Numbered from the stretch's first letter, positions 13,733-21,068 are shown. The stretch: DNA of 21,103 nucleotides from DASTHV01 sp035718045 (GCA_035718045.1 DASTHV010000019.1:1-21103), one strand, 5' to 3'. Notes: generated by a model from the sequence alone, not told the origin. Translations and numbers: made by a program.

Positions 13733-14266
13733 ATGCCAAGATATGAATTAGTTCAAAGCGCCGGCGATGTTCCTTATGACGACTGGGCCGGCCGCGGCGT
13801 AAAGGCGGTACTTTTTGATAAAGACGGCACCCTGACGCATGCCAACCAGCCGACTATGATAGACGGCGTATTGGAAAGCCTGCAGCAACAAGAACTCAAT
13901 CGACTATTTTCTCATATTGGAATCAGTTCTAATAACCCTGACACTAGGGCGGTAAACACCTTGGCGAGCCTACTGGAAGACCGGCTGGACATAGGTGTTT
14001 TGGCCCTATCCTCGGCGGCTTATCGCCGGAAGCCTCACCCAGAGATGGGCTTAGCCGCCGCCGAACAATTAGGCGTGTCACCAAACGAATTAGGAATCGT
14101 GGGCGACCGCCGCCTTACGGACGTCAGCTTTGGGCTAAGGGTTGGCGCCGGCGCAATCGCTTTATGCGAAAAAGGCGGCGACGGTGATGCGCTTTTTGTA
14201 CCTACATTAAGACGGGTGGAAAAAGTATTTGTTAGAGCCGAGCAGGCTATGCGCCGCGTCGCCTAA
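13733..14266 (+). CDS. HAD-superfamily phosphatase, YqeG-like
   Basis: A 177-residue HAD hydrolase of subfamily III type without a large cap. Motif I is LFDKDGTLT (nucleophile D29, acid D31), motif II is ISSNN, the motif III lysine is in RRKPHP, and motif IV is VGDRRLTDV. The motif IV form GDxxxTDV is typical of YqeG/phosphatidylglycerophosphatase-like proteins, so phosphatidylglycerophosphate is a possible substrate, though this is not certain. It is convergent with the VOC gene, with two nt between stops. Confidence 0.85.
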   Translation: MPRYELVQSAGDVPYDDWAGRGVKAVLFDKDGTLTHANQPTMIDGVLESLQQQELNRLFSHIGISSNNPDTRAVNTLASLLEDRLDIGVLALSSAAYRRKPHPEMGLAAAEQLGVSPNELGIVGDRRLTDVSFGLRVGAGAIALCEKGGDGDALFVPTLRRVEKVFVRAEQAMRRVA

Positions 14267-14268
14267 GA

Positions 14269-14658
14269 TTACTTATCCTGCAGAACAGATAGGATGTTGC
14301 CAGCGGGATCTTTGAACCAGGCTATGTCCGGGCCCTGGCCAGCCGCCAGGCCGCGCAAAATGCCTTTTTCATCCGGTTTGGTCGGCATGTTGTCGTAGCG
14401 TTCGAACTTGACGCCGGCCGTGGCTAAAGCGTCCACTGCTTTGTCGATGTTGGTAACCACGAAATTCAGCGCGGTATATGTAGCCGGCTGGTGGTCCGGC
14501 TTGTCATAAACGAACAGCCCGCCGCCGCTCGGCAGCTCAAAGTTTAATCCCATCTTATCGTCGGCTAGCTTCAGTCCCAAGGTTTTAGTATAAAATTCTT
14601 TGGCGGCGGCCAGATCACTAACCGATATGCCGGCAAAGGCCGCTTGCGCTTTAAACAT
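14269..14658 (-). CDS. VOC-family (glyoxalase/bleomycin-resistance fold) protein
   Basis: A 129-residue protein with the paired beta-alpha-beta-beta-beta modules of the vicinal oxygen chelate fold: FAGISVSDLAAAKEFYTKTLGLKL at the start and DIAWFKDPAGNILSVLQ at the end. The Glu/Gln-type metal positions are not clear, so dioxygenase, glyoxalase or drug-binding roles remain open. The start overlaps the end of the upstream VOC gene by 8 nt, so translation is coupled, with a GAGGGAGAAGG ribosome site. Confidence 0.88.
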   Translation of the reverse strand: MFKAQAAFAGISVSDLAAAKEFYTKTLGLKLADDKMGLNFELPSGGGLFVYDKPDHQPATYTALNFVVTNIDKAVDALATAGVKFERYDNMPTKPDEKGILRGLAAGQGPDIAWFKDPAGNILSVLQDK

Positions 14659-15076
14659 TACCTTCTCCCTCTTTGGGCGCGCCGATATTCATCATCCATT
14701 CCACGCCGTATCTGTCTGTAAAGGAGCCAAACAGGTCGCCCCAAGCCTCTTTTTTAAGGGGCGAAAAGACTTTACCGCCGGCGCTTAAAGCGTCGAAAAT
14801 CTCACGCATCCTGGCTTCGTCAGTCCCGCCTAGCGACAGTGAGACTTTCTTGGCTACGGGGCTGGCTTGGGCGGTATCGCTGCCCATCAACTTGACTTCG
14901 CCGCCTTCCAGGCTAGCATGCATTAGCCAGTCGGGGCTGGTGCCCTCCGCGTCTACGCCGGCGTCTTTGTAGGTCGTAACATTCAGCTCGCCGCCAAATA
15001 CGCTTTTATAAAAATTCATCGCTTCCAGGCATTCGCCCTTAAAGAACAGGTATATTTCTAAATTTATATTCGCCAT
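14651..15076 (-). CDS. PhnB-like VOC protein
   Basis: A 141-residue protein of the PhnB type: LEIYLFFKGECLEAMNFYKSVFGGEL, then GTSPDWLMHASLEGGEVKLMGSD, then LFGSFTDRYGVEWMMNIG. Such proteins share the VOC fold; despite the name a role in phosphonate use is not established. AGGAGG lies about 11 nt upstream, and a TATAAT box at about 15111-15106 gives it its own promoter with an ordinary leader. It is translationally coupled to the next VOC gene. Confidence 0.88.
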   Translation of the reverse strand: MANINLEIYLFFKGECLEAMNFYKSVFGGELNVTTYKDAGVDAEGTSPDWLMHASLEGGEVKLMGSDTAQASPVAKKVSLSLGGTDEARMREIFDALSAGGKVFSPLKKEAWGDLFGSFTDRYGVEWMMNIGAPKEGEGNV

Positions 15077-15119
15077 AGCAGTTAAAACCTCCTACTTATA
15101 AGATAATTATAGTCCGCAT

Positions 15120-15686
15120 TTAACTTTTGGGCTCGTATTCCAGGACTATGACACCTTTTGGTAGCTCTTTGACGGCCGAGAGTTCCAAATTATGTTTTTC
15201 AGTACTGCCGAATAGTAATTTGCCTTCACCTAAAACTACCGGATTGACCATGAGGCAGATCTTATCAACTAGATTTTTGTCGAGCAAAAATCGTACCAGC
15301 TGGCCGCTGCCATTTACTAAGATATCCTTGCCGGGCTGCTTCTTAAGTTTTTTGATGCCACCAGCCAAATCACCTTTGATGAATTGCGAATTTTCCCAGT
15401 CAACCTTATTTAAAGTCGATGAAACAACATACTTAGGCATACTGTTCATTTTTTCGCCGAATTCGCCGGCAGTTTTGCGCATCTTGGGCCAGGCCGCCGC
15501 AAAACCCTGATAGGTCACCCGGCCCAGCAATAAGGCATCGGCGTTCATCAGCTCTTTGCCTTTATATTCCATACTCTCGGGACTGTTAAAGTCAAAACTC
15601 CAGCCGCCGTACCTGGTACCTTCGGAGCCTCCCGGATCCTCAAAAACCATATCCGCCGAAACAAATTCACTTATAACTAATCTCAT
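15120..15686 (-). CDS. Dihydrofolate-reductase-like (RibD C-terminal) protein
   Basis: A 188-residue single-domain protein of the RibD_C/DHFR-like family. It begins MRLVISEFVSADMVFEDPGG, has ALLLGRVTYQGFAAAWP, the NADPH-binding loop DILVNGSGQLVRFLLDKNLVDK and LMVNPVVLGEGKLLF. It is probably an NADPH-dependent reductase. Members are common as stand-alone genes beside VOC and ArsR genes and are usually not the housekeeping DHFR or riboflavin reductase. It is read from a TAAAAT box 6 nt before the ATG. Confidence 0.9.
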   Translation of the reverse strand: MRLVISEFVSADMVFEDPGGSEGTRYGGWSFDFNSPESMEYKGKELMNADALLLGRVTYQGFAAAWPKMRKTAGEFGEKMNSMPKYVVSSTLNKVDWENSQFIKGDLAGGIKKLKKQPGKDILVNGSGQLVRFLLDKNLVDKICLMVNPVVLGEGKLLFGSTEKHNLELSAVKELPKGVIVLEYEPKS

Positions 15687-15692
15687 AGTTAT

Positions 15693-15698
15693 ATTTTA
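15693..15698 (-). promoter_or_regulatory. -10 box of the DHFR-like gene, leaderless type
   Basis: TAAAAT ends 6 nt before the ATG at 15686 on the minus strand. No Shine-Dalgarno is present. Confidence 0.5.
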
Positions 15699-15711
15699 CA
15701 TCTAAAGCGGA

Positions 15712-16965
15712 CTATTTCTTAAGTTCAGATAAACCGGCGGCCGAGTAGCCAAACGCGGCGGCGGCAACGCAAACCAAGCCGCCTAAAATTATCGGTATTC
15801 GGGCACTGGTAGCATCGGCGATAACACCTAAAATCGGACCACCAATCGGTGTTGTGCCAGCCAACAGCGCAGTCTGCAGAGCCAGTACCCGTCCGCGCAT
15901 CTGCGGCGCGGCCTGGACCTGGGCGAGCGTGGTTGTAGCCGTGGTATACAAAATCCCGGCCATACCAACTAAAAACGCTATCGGCGCCGCGACGATGACG
16001 TTTGGCGCCAGGCCAAGCAGCAGCATGCTGGCGCCCAGGGCGGCCGCGCCGGCCACGATATGCTTTATGCTTACAAGATTCCGATGAGCGATAACCAAGG
16101 CGCTTATAACCGCGCCGGCGCTAAATAAAGAATACAAAACAGTAAACACGCCGCTGGATTTATGCAGGCTGTGCGTTACATACAACGGTAGCGTGACATT
16201 AAAGTTGTAAGACAGAGTACCGATGGCCGCCAGCATGACAAAACTGACCCAAAGAGCCGGCGTGGACCTTACGTAGCGCAGGCCGGCGCGAACCTGGCCT
16301 TTTGCTTTGGGCGCCGGCGGTTCACGGCGCAACTGCGACGGATTCATTAAATGTAAACAGAGTAATACTGCGCTATAGCTAAGGCCGTCAGCCGTAAAAG
16401 CCCAGCCATAGCCAACAGTCGTGATTAGTAAGCCCCCCAGTGCCGGCCCGAGCAGCCGAGACATATTAACGATGGTGCTATACAAAACGATAGCGTTAGG
16501 TACGTCTTTAGCCGGCACCATTTCATTGACTAGAGTGCGGCGCAGCGGATTATCAAGCGACAAAAAAGTGCCGCCGGCTAGCGCCAGAGCGTAGAGTCCA
16601 AGTAGTGGTGGATGGGGCATAAAAGCCAAAGCGGCCAGCCCGAACGATTGGGCCATTTCCAAGGTTTGGGTGACAAATAGCAGCCGGCGTTTATCGGCTC
16701 TGTCAGCGATGGCTCCACCCAAGGGCGATAAAAACAATAGCGGGCCGAACTGGCAGGCAGCCATCAGACCCACATCCAGACCGCTACCCGTAATCTTAAG
16801 CGTCAATAGAGCCAGCGCGATAGTAGTCAGCCAGTTGCCGGTATTGGATATGGTCTGGCCGATAAAATACAATCTGAAGTTGCGGTGCTTCAGCGATTGG
16901 AATGTCCGGCCAAAAGCACCCTTAAGCCGACCTGTTCCCAAGTTATCGTCTAAATCCGGATTCAC
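15712..16965 (-). CDS. MFS transporter, MFS_3 / EntS-like exporter
   Basis: A 417-residue protein with about twelve membrane segments. The signature start LKHRNFRLYFIGQTISNTGNWLTTIALALLTLKITGSGLDVGLM and the loop GGAIADRADKRRLLF mark the MFS_3 group, which includes the enterobactin exporter EntS and macrolide-type efflux proteins. The likely job is proton-driven export of a drug or small molecule, with the substrate unknown. The start codon is GTG with CACAAT seven nt upstream; AGAAGGA directly abuts the start and is too close to act as a normal ribosome site. A palindrome (16989-17000) lies just upstream of the promoter. Confidence 0.92.
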   Translation of the reverse strand: MNPDLDDNLGTGRLKGAFGRTFQSLKHRNFRLYFIGQTISNTGNWLTTIALALLTLKITGSGLDVGLMAACQFGPLLFLSPLGGAIADRADKRRLLFVTQTLEMAQSFGLAALAFMPHPPLLGLYALALAGGTFLSLDNPLRRTLVNEMVPAKDVPNAIVLYSTIVNMSRLLGPALGGLLITTVGYGWAFTADGLSYSAVLLCLHLMNPSQLRREPPAPKAKGQVRAGLRYVRSTPALWVSFVMLAAIGTLSYNFNVTLPLYVTHSLHKSSGVFTVLYSLFSAGAVISALVIAHRNLVSIKHIVAGAAALGASMLLLGLAPNVIVAAPIAFLVGMAGILYTTATTTLAQVQAAPQMRGRVLALQTALLAGTTPIGGPILGVIADATSARIPIILGGLVCVAAAAFGYSAAGLSELKK

Positions 16966-16972
16966 TCCTTCT

Positions 16973-16978
16973 ATTGTG
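16973..16978 (-). promoter_or_regulatory. -10 box of the MFS gene, leaderless type
   Basis: CACAAT ends 7 nt before the GTG at 16965 on the minus strand. It is one base from the TACAAT box used at several other genes here. Confidence 0.4.
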
Positions 16979-16988
16979 CCAGATACTC

Positions 16989-17000
16989 AGCTAATTAGCT
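16989..17000. promoter_or_regulatory. 12-bp palindrome upstream of the MFS promoter
   Basis: AGCTAATTAGCT is a perfect 12-bp palindrome ten bases upstream of the MFS -10 box, next to the stop codon of the VOC remnant. It could be an operator for the exporter gene; chance is not excluded. Confidence 0.35.
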
Positions 17001-17093
17001 TTATTTGGCTGTCTGCAGGTCGGCGATGATGCCTGTTTTCATATTTATCATAGCCCATTCCAACGTGGATTTATTGACTGACGGCTTCGGGCT
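17001..17093 (-). pseudogene. 3' remnant of a VOC-family gene
   Basis: On the minus strand this stretch reads NKSTLEWAMINMKTGIIADLQTAK and a TAA stop, with another stop 31 codons before it and no start. It matches the C-terminus of the VOC protein at 18152 (NKKAMEAMLKMKKIIIADLQAAK), with 15 identities over about 23 positions. The last 31 nt differ at only two positions (17001-17031 against 18152-18182). It is a decayed or recombined gene end, left between the MFS gene and the PadR-linked gene. Confidence 0.8.
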
Positions 17094-17096
17094 TTA

Positions 17097-17709
17097 TTAA
17101 CCGCGCCAGACACAGTGCCAGGTCTGGTCAAAATTTCGGGCTTCTTTGATCGGATTTCCGGCTACGCAATGAGTACTATCATGGAACGGCACGAACAAAA
17201 CGATTATTAAAGCAAGCACTGTTGTAGTTATAATCGGCCAACTTAACCTCAAATTTAAGAAACTCCGGCGCTTTTTGTCGGACCAGGCCAACTTCACCCA
17301 AGTCACCACACTAAGGATCATGGCGGCAACTGGCAGGCCCAAAATCATCGAAAGATAAAGCACATTCCAGCCGGGTGTACTTGGCAATTTATGATTATCC
17401 AAGTCATTGACGATAACAAAAATAAAAAACGGCGCGATTAATATACCGGAAATTATGGAATTTCGCTTAACGTAATCCGGCGTTTGGTTTTTCATAATAC
17501 CTCCTGCATAAATTAGATTTTCTCTAACCAAACTTAAGGGTAAGTTAGCAATTGCGCGGGCCCAAACGGCCGATTTGGAATTTTCTGGATCGTCCAGCAT
17601 ATCGGCCAAAGTCTGCAGTGTCTGGTGGCCATAGTGCTTCTTGGTAGCTGCTTGGATATAGCTTAAGGATACGGCAATAAATCGGGAATCTTTGCTCTAA
17701 CTTACCCAC
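17097..17709 (-). CDS. PadR-linked membrane protein, apparent frameshift
   Basis: Two frames together give one protein of about 203 residues. From a GTG at 17709 (overlapping the padR end) one frame reads KLEQRFPIYCRILKLYPSSYQ. After one extra base near 17635-17645 the next frame continues KHYGHQTLQTLADMLDDPENSKSAVWARAIANLPLSLVREN. This matches a conserved block that, as I recall it, follows PadR regulators in other bacteria. The C-terminal part has three membrane helices (beginning SIISGILIAPFFIFVIV) and a Cys pair. An internal GCAGGAGG directly before ATG-Lys-Asn-Gln (17494) could allow the membrane part to be made alone. Sequencing error, real decay or programmed frameshifting cannot be separated here. 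Confidence 0.7.
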
Positions 17710-18053
17710 ATCGCCATCCCAGCCGCTTCATTCGGCATTTTGCGGCCTCTTGCCAGGTCCACTGTACTTTTAAAGTATTCAATGTCGGCTCGCAGGCGGT
17801 TCCAGCCTTTTTTCGTCAATTTATAATAACGGCGGCGCGGGTCGCCTATTTTGTGGGGCAGTTCTTCAATCAAGCCCTCTTCTAATAATTGCTTGATAGC
17901 ACCATAAAGCGCGCCGGGGCCTATTTTTAAGCGCCGACCGGAATCAGCCTCTACTTGTTTCATCAGTTCATAGCCGTGGCGGGGTTTCAAGCTTAGGGCG
18001 AACAGAATACTAAAGCTGACCTGCGGCAATAGATTGGGAGTTTTTCTACTCAT
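17697..18053 (-). CDS. PadR-family transcriptional regulator
   Basis: This 118-residue protein is a short PadR repressor: a winged helix with SFSILFALSLKPRHGYELMKQVE, the core IGPGALYGAIKQLLEEGLIEE, the wing DPRRRYYKLTKKGWNRL and a C-terminal helix for dimerisation. PadR proteins usually repress their own operon and a neighbouring exporter or membrane gene until a small molecule binds. An inverted repeat overlapping its promoter supports autorepression. The partner membrane gene at 17097 overlaps its end. The MFS exporter further down the strand is a possible second target. Confidence 0.93.
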   Translation of the reverse strand: MSRKTPNLLPQVSFSILFALSLKPRHGYELMKQVEADSGRRLKIGPGALYGAIKQLLEEGLIEELPHKIGDPRRRYYKLTKKGWNRLRADIEYFKSTVDLARGRKMPNEAAGMAMWVS

Positions 18054-18059
18054 AGTGTC

Positions 18060-18065
18060 AGTATA
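18060..18065 (-). promoter_or_regulatory. -10 box of the padR-like gene, leaderless type
   Basis: TATACT on the minus strand ends 6 nt before the ATG at 18053 and overlaps the operator at 18063-18083. Confidence 0.55.
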
Positions 18066-18083
18066 TATCGTTTAGCGATATAT
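18063..18083. promoter_or_regulatory. Inverted-repeat operator for the PadR regulator
   Basis: ATATATCG, five-base spacer TTTAG, CGATATAT. The perfect 8-bp arms overlap the padR -10 box, the expected position for an autorepressor site. A third TATCG element follows at 18081-18085 in direct orientation. Confidence 0.7.
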
Positions 18084-18151
18084 CGTCAATAGTAATAGAT
18101 GATGCAATAAATGTAAAGAGGATAAAGGTTAAAAATTGATTCGTTGAGAAT

Positions 18152-18643
18152 TTATTTGGCTGCCTGCAGGTCGGCGATTATGATTTTTTTCATTTTTAGC
18201 ATGGCTTCCATGGCTTTTTTATTGGTCATCATTTTTTCCATGTCATTAGGTATGATCTGCCAGCTTAGTCCATACTTATCTTTGCACCAGCCGCAGATTT
18301 CGGCTTCGGGCACAGCCGATAACTTTTCATAAAAATAATCGATCTCGGCCTGGTCCTGGCAGCCGACGTAAAGCGAAACGGCTTCGTTGAAGTTAAATTC
18401 CTGCTTGCCGCCGTCCAGGCAGTAAAATGTTACGCCGCCCAGTTTGAACTCACCGTTAAGCACTTTGCCTGCCATGCCGGCCATCGGGCCTTCGGTAAAA
18501 CCGCCGGGGTAGGGCGTAACACGGACTACTTCAGAAGCATTAAAACTTTGCGACGGCGCGCCCTTAAATACCTCCACGTAGAAATTCATGGCCGCCTCGG
18601 CCTCTTTATCGAACCATAAATGCGTAATTACTTTCTGCTGCAT
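18152..18643 (-). CDS. VOC-family protein (3-dmu-9_3-mt / PhnB-like)
   Basis: A 163-residue protein beginning MQQKVITHLWFDKEAEAAMNFYVEVF, with VRVTPYPGGFTEGPMAGMAGKVLNGEF, FTL-type core strands and the end KDKYGLSWQIIPNDMEKMM...KKIIIADLQAAK. This is the demethylmenaquinone-methyltransferase-like VOC group, whose function is unknown. The start at 18643 is chosen over an in-frame ATG at 18661 because AGAGGAGG lies between them, at normal spacing. It is the full-length relative of the remnant at 17001. Confidence 0.88.
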   Translation of the reverse strand: MQQKVITHLWFDKEAEAAMNFYVEVFKGAPSQSFNASEVVRVTPYPGGFTEGPMAGMAGKVLNGEFKLGGVTFYCLDGGKQEFNFNEAVSLYVGCQDQAEIDYFYEKLSAVPEAEICGWCKDKYGLSWQIIPNDMEKMMTNKKAMEAMLKMKKIIIADLQAAK

Positions 18644-18721
18644 ACAACCTCCTCTTTGCACTTAATTATAATGCGTCTCCTCACGAAAGCTCCGTCATAA
18701 TTTGCTTATGATATCTGCCCT

Positions 18722-18749
18722 TTGACATCAGACCATTTTAGTTTATCGT
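18722..18749 (+). promoter_or_regulatory. Promoter of the orphan gene at 18756
   Basis: A perfect -35 TTGACA (18722-18727) is followed after 16 nt by TATCGT (18744-18749), ending 6 nt before the ATG at 18756. This is a leaderless arrangement and the only consensus -35 seen on this strand. Confidence 0.6.
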
Positions 18750-18755
18750 TACCTT

Positions 18756-19346
18756 ATGAGTTACAAGGTCGCTCGGGAGACATTGAAGTTAATTCCGCCT
18801 GATGAATTTATGGCTATACATTCGTGCCTTAAGGCACCAATTGACATGACTACCGTTCAAGCCCGCGCTTATTATCGAAAATCCGTAATGTTATATGGGT
18901 TAGGCTGCGCCTTACAAGCCAAAGCTATGGCCGCCGGCTGGGACGATGAATTCTGTGACGCGATACACTCTGGATCCGATCGTTTATCCCTAACGACACT
19001 CAGCTGGCTTCATCCCGAAGCTCCCATTCCAATGCAAATCGAGACAGCTAGAGTACTGGCTACTTTGCCAGCCGGTATAGCCCAAACCATTAGCCCGGAG
19101 ATAAACCATATTACAGAGGACAACGGCGATATAGTTACAGTCACCGAAAACGCAGAGGCTGAGATAGATGATTATCAAGCGTTTGTCGCATTGGGCCAAA
19201 GTATAGAGCCTCTGCTTTTCGAGCGTGGTCTCAGCATAAAAGAAGCAGAAATGGAGCGGTTAGGAACTGCGCTTGGCGGCTTAGCTTTAAAGCGCCATCT
19301 TTCTAAGCAGGAAGTCGACGATTTAGAAGCTCTCTTCCAACTATGA
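18756..19346 (+). CDS. Hypothetical protein, orphan
   Basis: A 196-residue soluble, acidic and mostly helical-looking protein. No family is recognised. Features are an N-terminal IPPDEFMAIHSCLKAPIDMTTVQARAYYRKSVMLYGLGCALQAKAMAAGW block, a central acidic segment (EDNGDIVTVTENAEAEIDD) and a C-terminal helix pair ending LSKQEVDDLEALFQL. There are no membrane segments or signal peptide. It stands alone on its strand with its own promoter, between the VOC gene and the cupin gene. Confidence 0.7.
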   Translation: MSYKVARETLKLIPPDEFMAIHSCLKAPIDMTTVQARAYYRKSVMLYGLGCALQAKAMAAGWDDEFCDAIHSGSDRLSLTTLSWLHPEAPIPMQIETARVLATLPAGIAQTISPEINHITEDNGDIVTVTENAEAEIDDYQAFVALGQSIEPLLFERGLSIKEAEMERLGTALGGLALKRHLSKQEVDDLEALFQL

Positions 19347-19400
19347 ACTTCCTACCGTTGTGCCGGTGAGATAGTCGACAGAATCGAACAGCTGTGGGGT

Positions 19401-19406
19401 TACAAT
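19401..19406 (+). promoter_or_regulatory. -10 box of the cupin gene at 19413, leaderless type
   Basis: TACAAT ends 6 nt before the ATG at 19413. No clear -35 or Shine-Dalgarno is seen. Confidence 0.5.
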
Positions 19407-19412
19407 AAAGAG

Positions 19413-19820
19413 ATGAAAATTACCAGAGCCGTAAACGATACTAACAAAGGGCCGGCAGCATCATTTACCGGCGATGTTTATATTGATGGAATAAGGAATC
19501 CTGACGGACAATCAAAGGTCGGATCGGCGGCCGTGCACTTTACGCCTGGTGCCAGAGCGGCCTGGCATACCCATCCCCGCGGCCAGACGATTTACGTCGT
19601 TGAAGGAATCGGCATGGCCCAGGCCGAAGGCGGCCCGATTGAAGTAATCCGCCCGGGAGATGTAGTCTATTTTGAACCCGGCGAAAATCACTGGCACGGC
19701 GCTGCTAAAAACCGGTTTATGATGCACATCGCCATCCAAGAAGCCGATGAAAACGGTGTCATGATCAATTGGGGCGAACACGTTACCGACGAGCAGTACA
19801 ACCAACAGCCCGAAATCTAA
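19413..19820 (+). CDS. Metal-binding cupin-domain protein
   Basis: A 135-residue single cupin. Motif 1 is AWHTHPRGQTIYVVEGIG with H-x-H and Gln, and motif 2 is PGDVVYFEPGENHWHGA with the last His, so a metal site is complete (unlike the cupin at 9075). The family, often annotated as a quercetin-dioxygenase-like or carboxymuconolactone-associated cupin, has varied or unknown functions. The gene has its own promoter and is convergent with the VOC gene, with two nt between stops. Confidence 0.9.
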   Translation: MKITRAVNDTNKGPAASFTGDVYIDGIRNPDGQSKVGSAAVHFTPGARAAWHTHPRGQTIYVVEGIGMAQAEGGPIEVIRPGDVVYFEPGENHWHGAAKNRFMMHIAIQEADENGVMINWGEHVTDEQYNQQPEI

Positions 19821-19822
19821 GT

Positions 19823-20200
19823 CTATCCGGCGGGGCTGCGTGGTTTGCCGCGTTTGAACATTATCAGGTTATAGCCGTCAGGATCATTGAGGACGAAATT
19901 ACGGAAGCCGCCGGGGAAGTCTTGCGGTTCGCTGGCCGGTTTCAGGCCTTTGGCTAAAACATTCTTATAGAATTCGTCGACGTCGTCGACGCTGATATTG
20001 ATACAGATACCTAAGCATTTGGGCTCGGCCTTAGCGTTGCCACTTTCAGCGACGAAATCCATACTGAACCAATTCAGCCTGACTAAAAGATAGCCTTTTT
20101 CGTGCTTTTCTACCTTAAAGCCCAGCGTCTTATAGAATTTAGCTGTCTTATCTATATCTCTGACGAATAACGTAAGGCCCGAAACACTCTTCAAATCCAT
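19823..20200 (-). CDS. VOC-family glyoxalase-like protein
   Basis: A 125-residue protein: LTLFVRDIDKTAKFYKTLGFKVEKHEKG at the start, NISVDDVDEFYKNVLAKGLKPASEPQDFPGG, and FRNFVLNDPDGYNLIMFKRG at the end. It is a classic two-module VOC protein. AAGGAG lies five nt before the ATG and the gene starts 2 nt after the SRPBCC gene, so it is the third gene of the ArsR operon. Enzyme or drug-binding function is open. Confidence 0.9.
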   Translation of the reverse strand: MDLKSVSGLTLFVRDIDKTAKFYKTLGFKVEKHEKGYLLVRLNWFSMDFVAESGNAKAEPKCLGICINISVDDVDEFYKNVLAKGLKPASEPQDFPGGFRNFVLNDPDGYNLIMFKRGKPRSPAG

Positions 20201-20202
20201 AT

Positions 20203-20685
20203 CTACTCCTTACCGCCCAGGTATTTATCAAGCTTATCGAATTGCTGAGTAAAGCCCCACTTCATACCTTCGACGGCCATGCCGGCTTTGGGCCCTATCT
20301 TATTGAGCGTGACCTTCAGTTTCATTTTAGTTTTGCCGTTATCTTCGGCAAAAGTAATCTCTTGCACCTGATCAAGCGTGGTGCCTTCTATGTCGCCTTC
20401 GGTCCAGGCGTTAGCCGAATAAACCAGCTTCTTATTAGGTTCAAGCTCGGTAATTCTACCTTCCAGCGGCCAGCGGGTGCCGGCATATTCGCCCATGGCT
20501 TCTGTCGCTTGCATAACGATGTAGAACCGGCCGCCGACTTCTAATTCGACTTCGCATTCCGGAATCGTTACGTTATCTGGGCCCCACCACTGCTTTAACT
20601 CCTCCGGGTCGGTCCAGGCTTGCCAGACTTTTTCAACTGGGGCGTCATAAGTGCGTTCGAACTCTACTTCTTTAATTGGCGTCAT
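20203..20685 (-). CDS. SRPBCC / AHSA1-domain protein
   Basis: A 160-residue protein of the Aha1-C-like (AHSA1) group of the START/SRPBCC fold. It begins EFERTYDAPVEKVWQAWTDPEELKQWWGPD and has GGRFYIVMQ and GMKWGFTQQFDKLDKYL. These proteins bind small hydrophobic ligands in a helix-grip cavity. They are very often paired with an ArsR-type regulator, as here. AAGGAG lies before the ATG, four nt after the ArsR stop. Confidence 0.93.
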   Translation of the reverse strand: MTPIKEVEFERTYDAPVEKVWQAWTDPEELKQWWGPDNVTIPECEVELEVGGRFYIVMQATEAMGEYAGTRWPLEGRITELEPNKKLVYSANAWTEGDIEGTTLDQVQEITFAEDNGKTKMKLKVTLNKIGPKAGMAVEGMKWGFTQQFDKLDKYLGGKE

Positions 20686-20689
20686 TCAA

Positions 20690-21022
20690 TTACTCCTTGT
20701 CTTCATTTAAATATTGTCCTAATGAGTCCAGGCGGTTTTCCCATATTTGGCGATAGAATTCCAGATAATCGTCCGCATCTTTAAGCCCGGCGGGGTAGGC
20801 GCGCACGAACTGCCGCCGGCCAACCTTGTTTTTGATAATGAGCTTGGCTTTTTCTAGTACTATCAGGTGCTTACTGACGGCTGCAAAGGTCAGGTTATAA
20901 TCTTGGGCGATTTGACTGATAGATAATTGGTTACGAGCGACTCGCCGCAGGATGTCCCGGCGGGTGGGGTCGGCCAGGGCCCCAAAAATCGAATCCAGCT
21001 CAACTGTTCCCGAAGTATTCAT
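20690..21022 (-). CDS. ArsR-family winged-helix regulator
   Basis: A 110-residue protein with LDSIFGALADPTRRDILRRVARNQLSISQIAQDYNLTFAAVSKHLIVLEKAKLI: the ArsR winged helix with the recognition helix in FAAVSKHL, followed by the wing VGRRQFVRAYP and a C-terminal dimer helix. No cysteine metal-binding motif is present, so it is probably not a metal sensor; this subtype usually travels with AHSA1 proteins. It leads an ArsR - SRPBCC - VOC operon and probably represses it through the inverted repeat at 21069. Confidence 0.93.
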   Translation of the reverse strand: MNTSGTVELDSIFGALADPTRRDILRRVARNQLSISQIAQDYNLTFAAVSKHLIVLEKAKLIIKNKVGRRQFVRAYPAGLKDADDYLEFYRQIWENRLDSLGQYLNEDKE

Positions 21023-21068
21023 ATCATCGACTTTCTTATGTTTGACTCTTCCCTATTAATGAATATAA

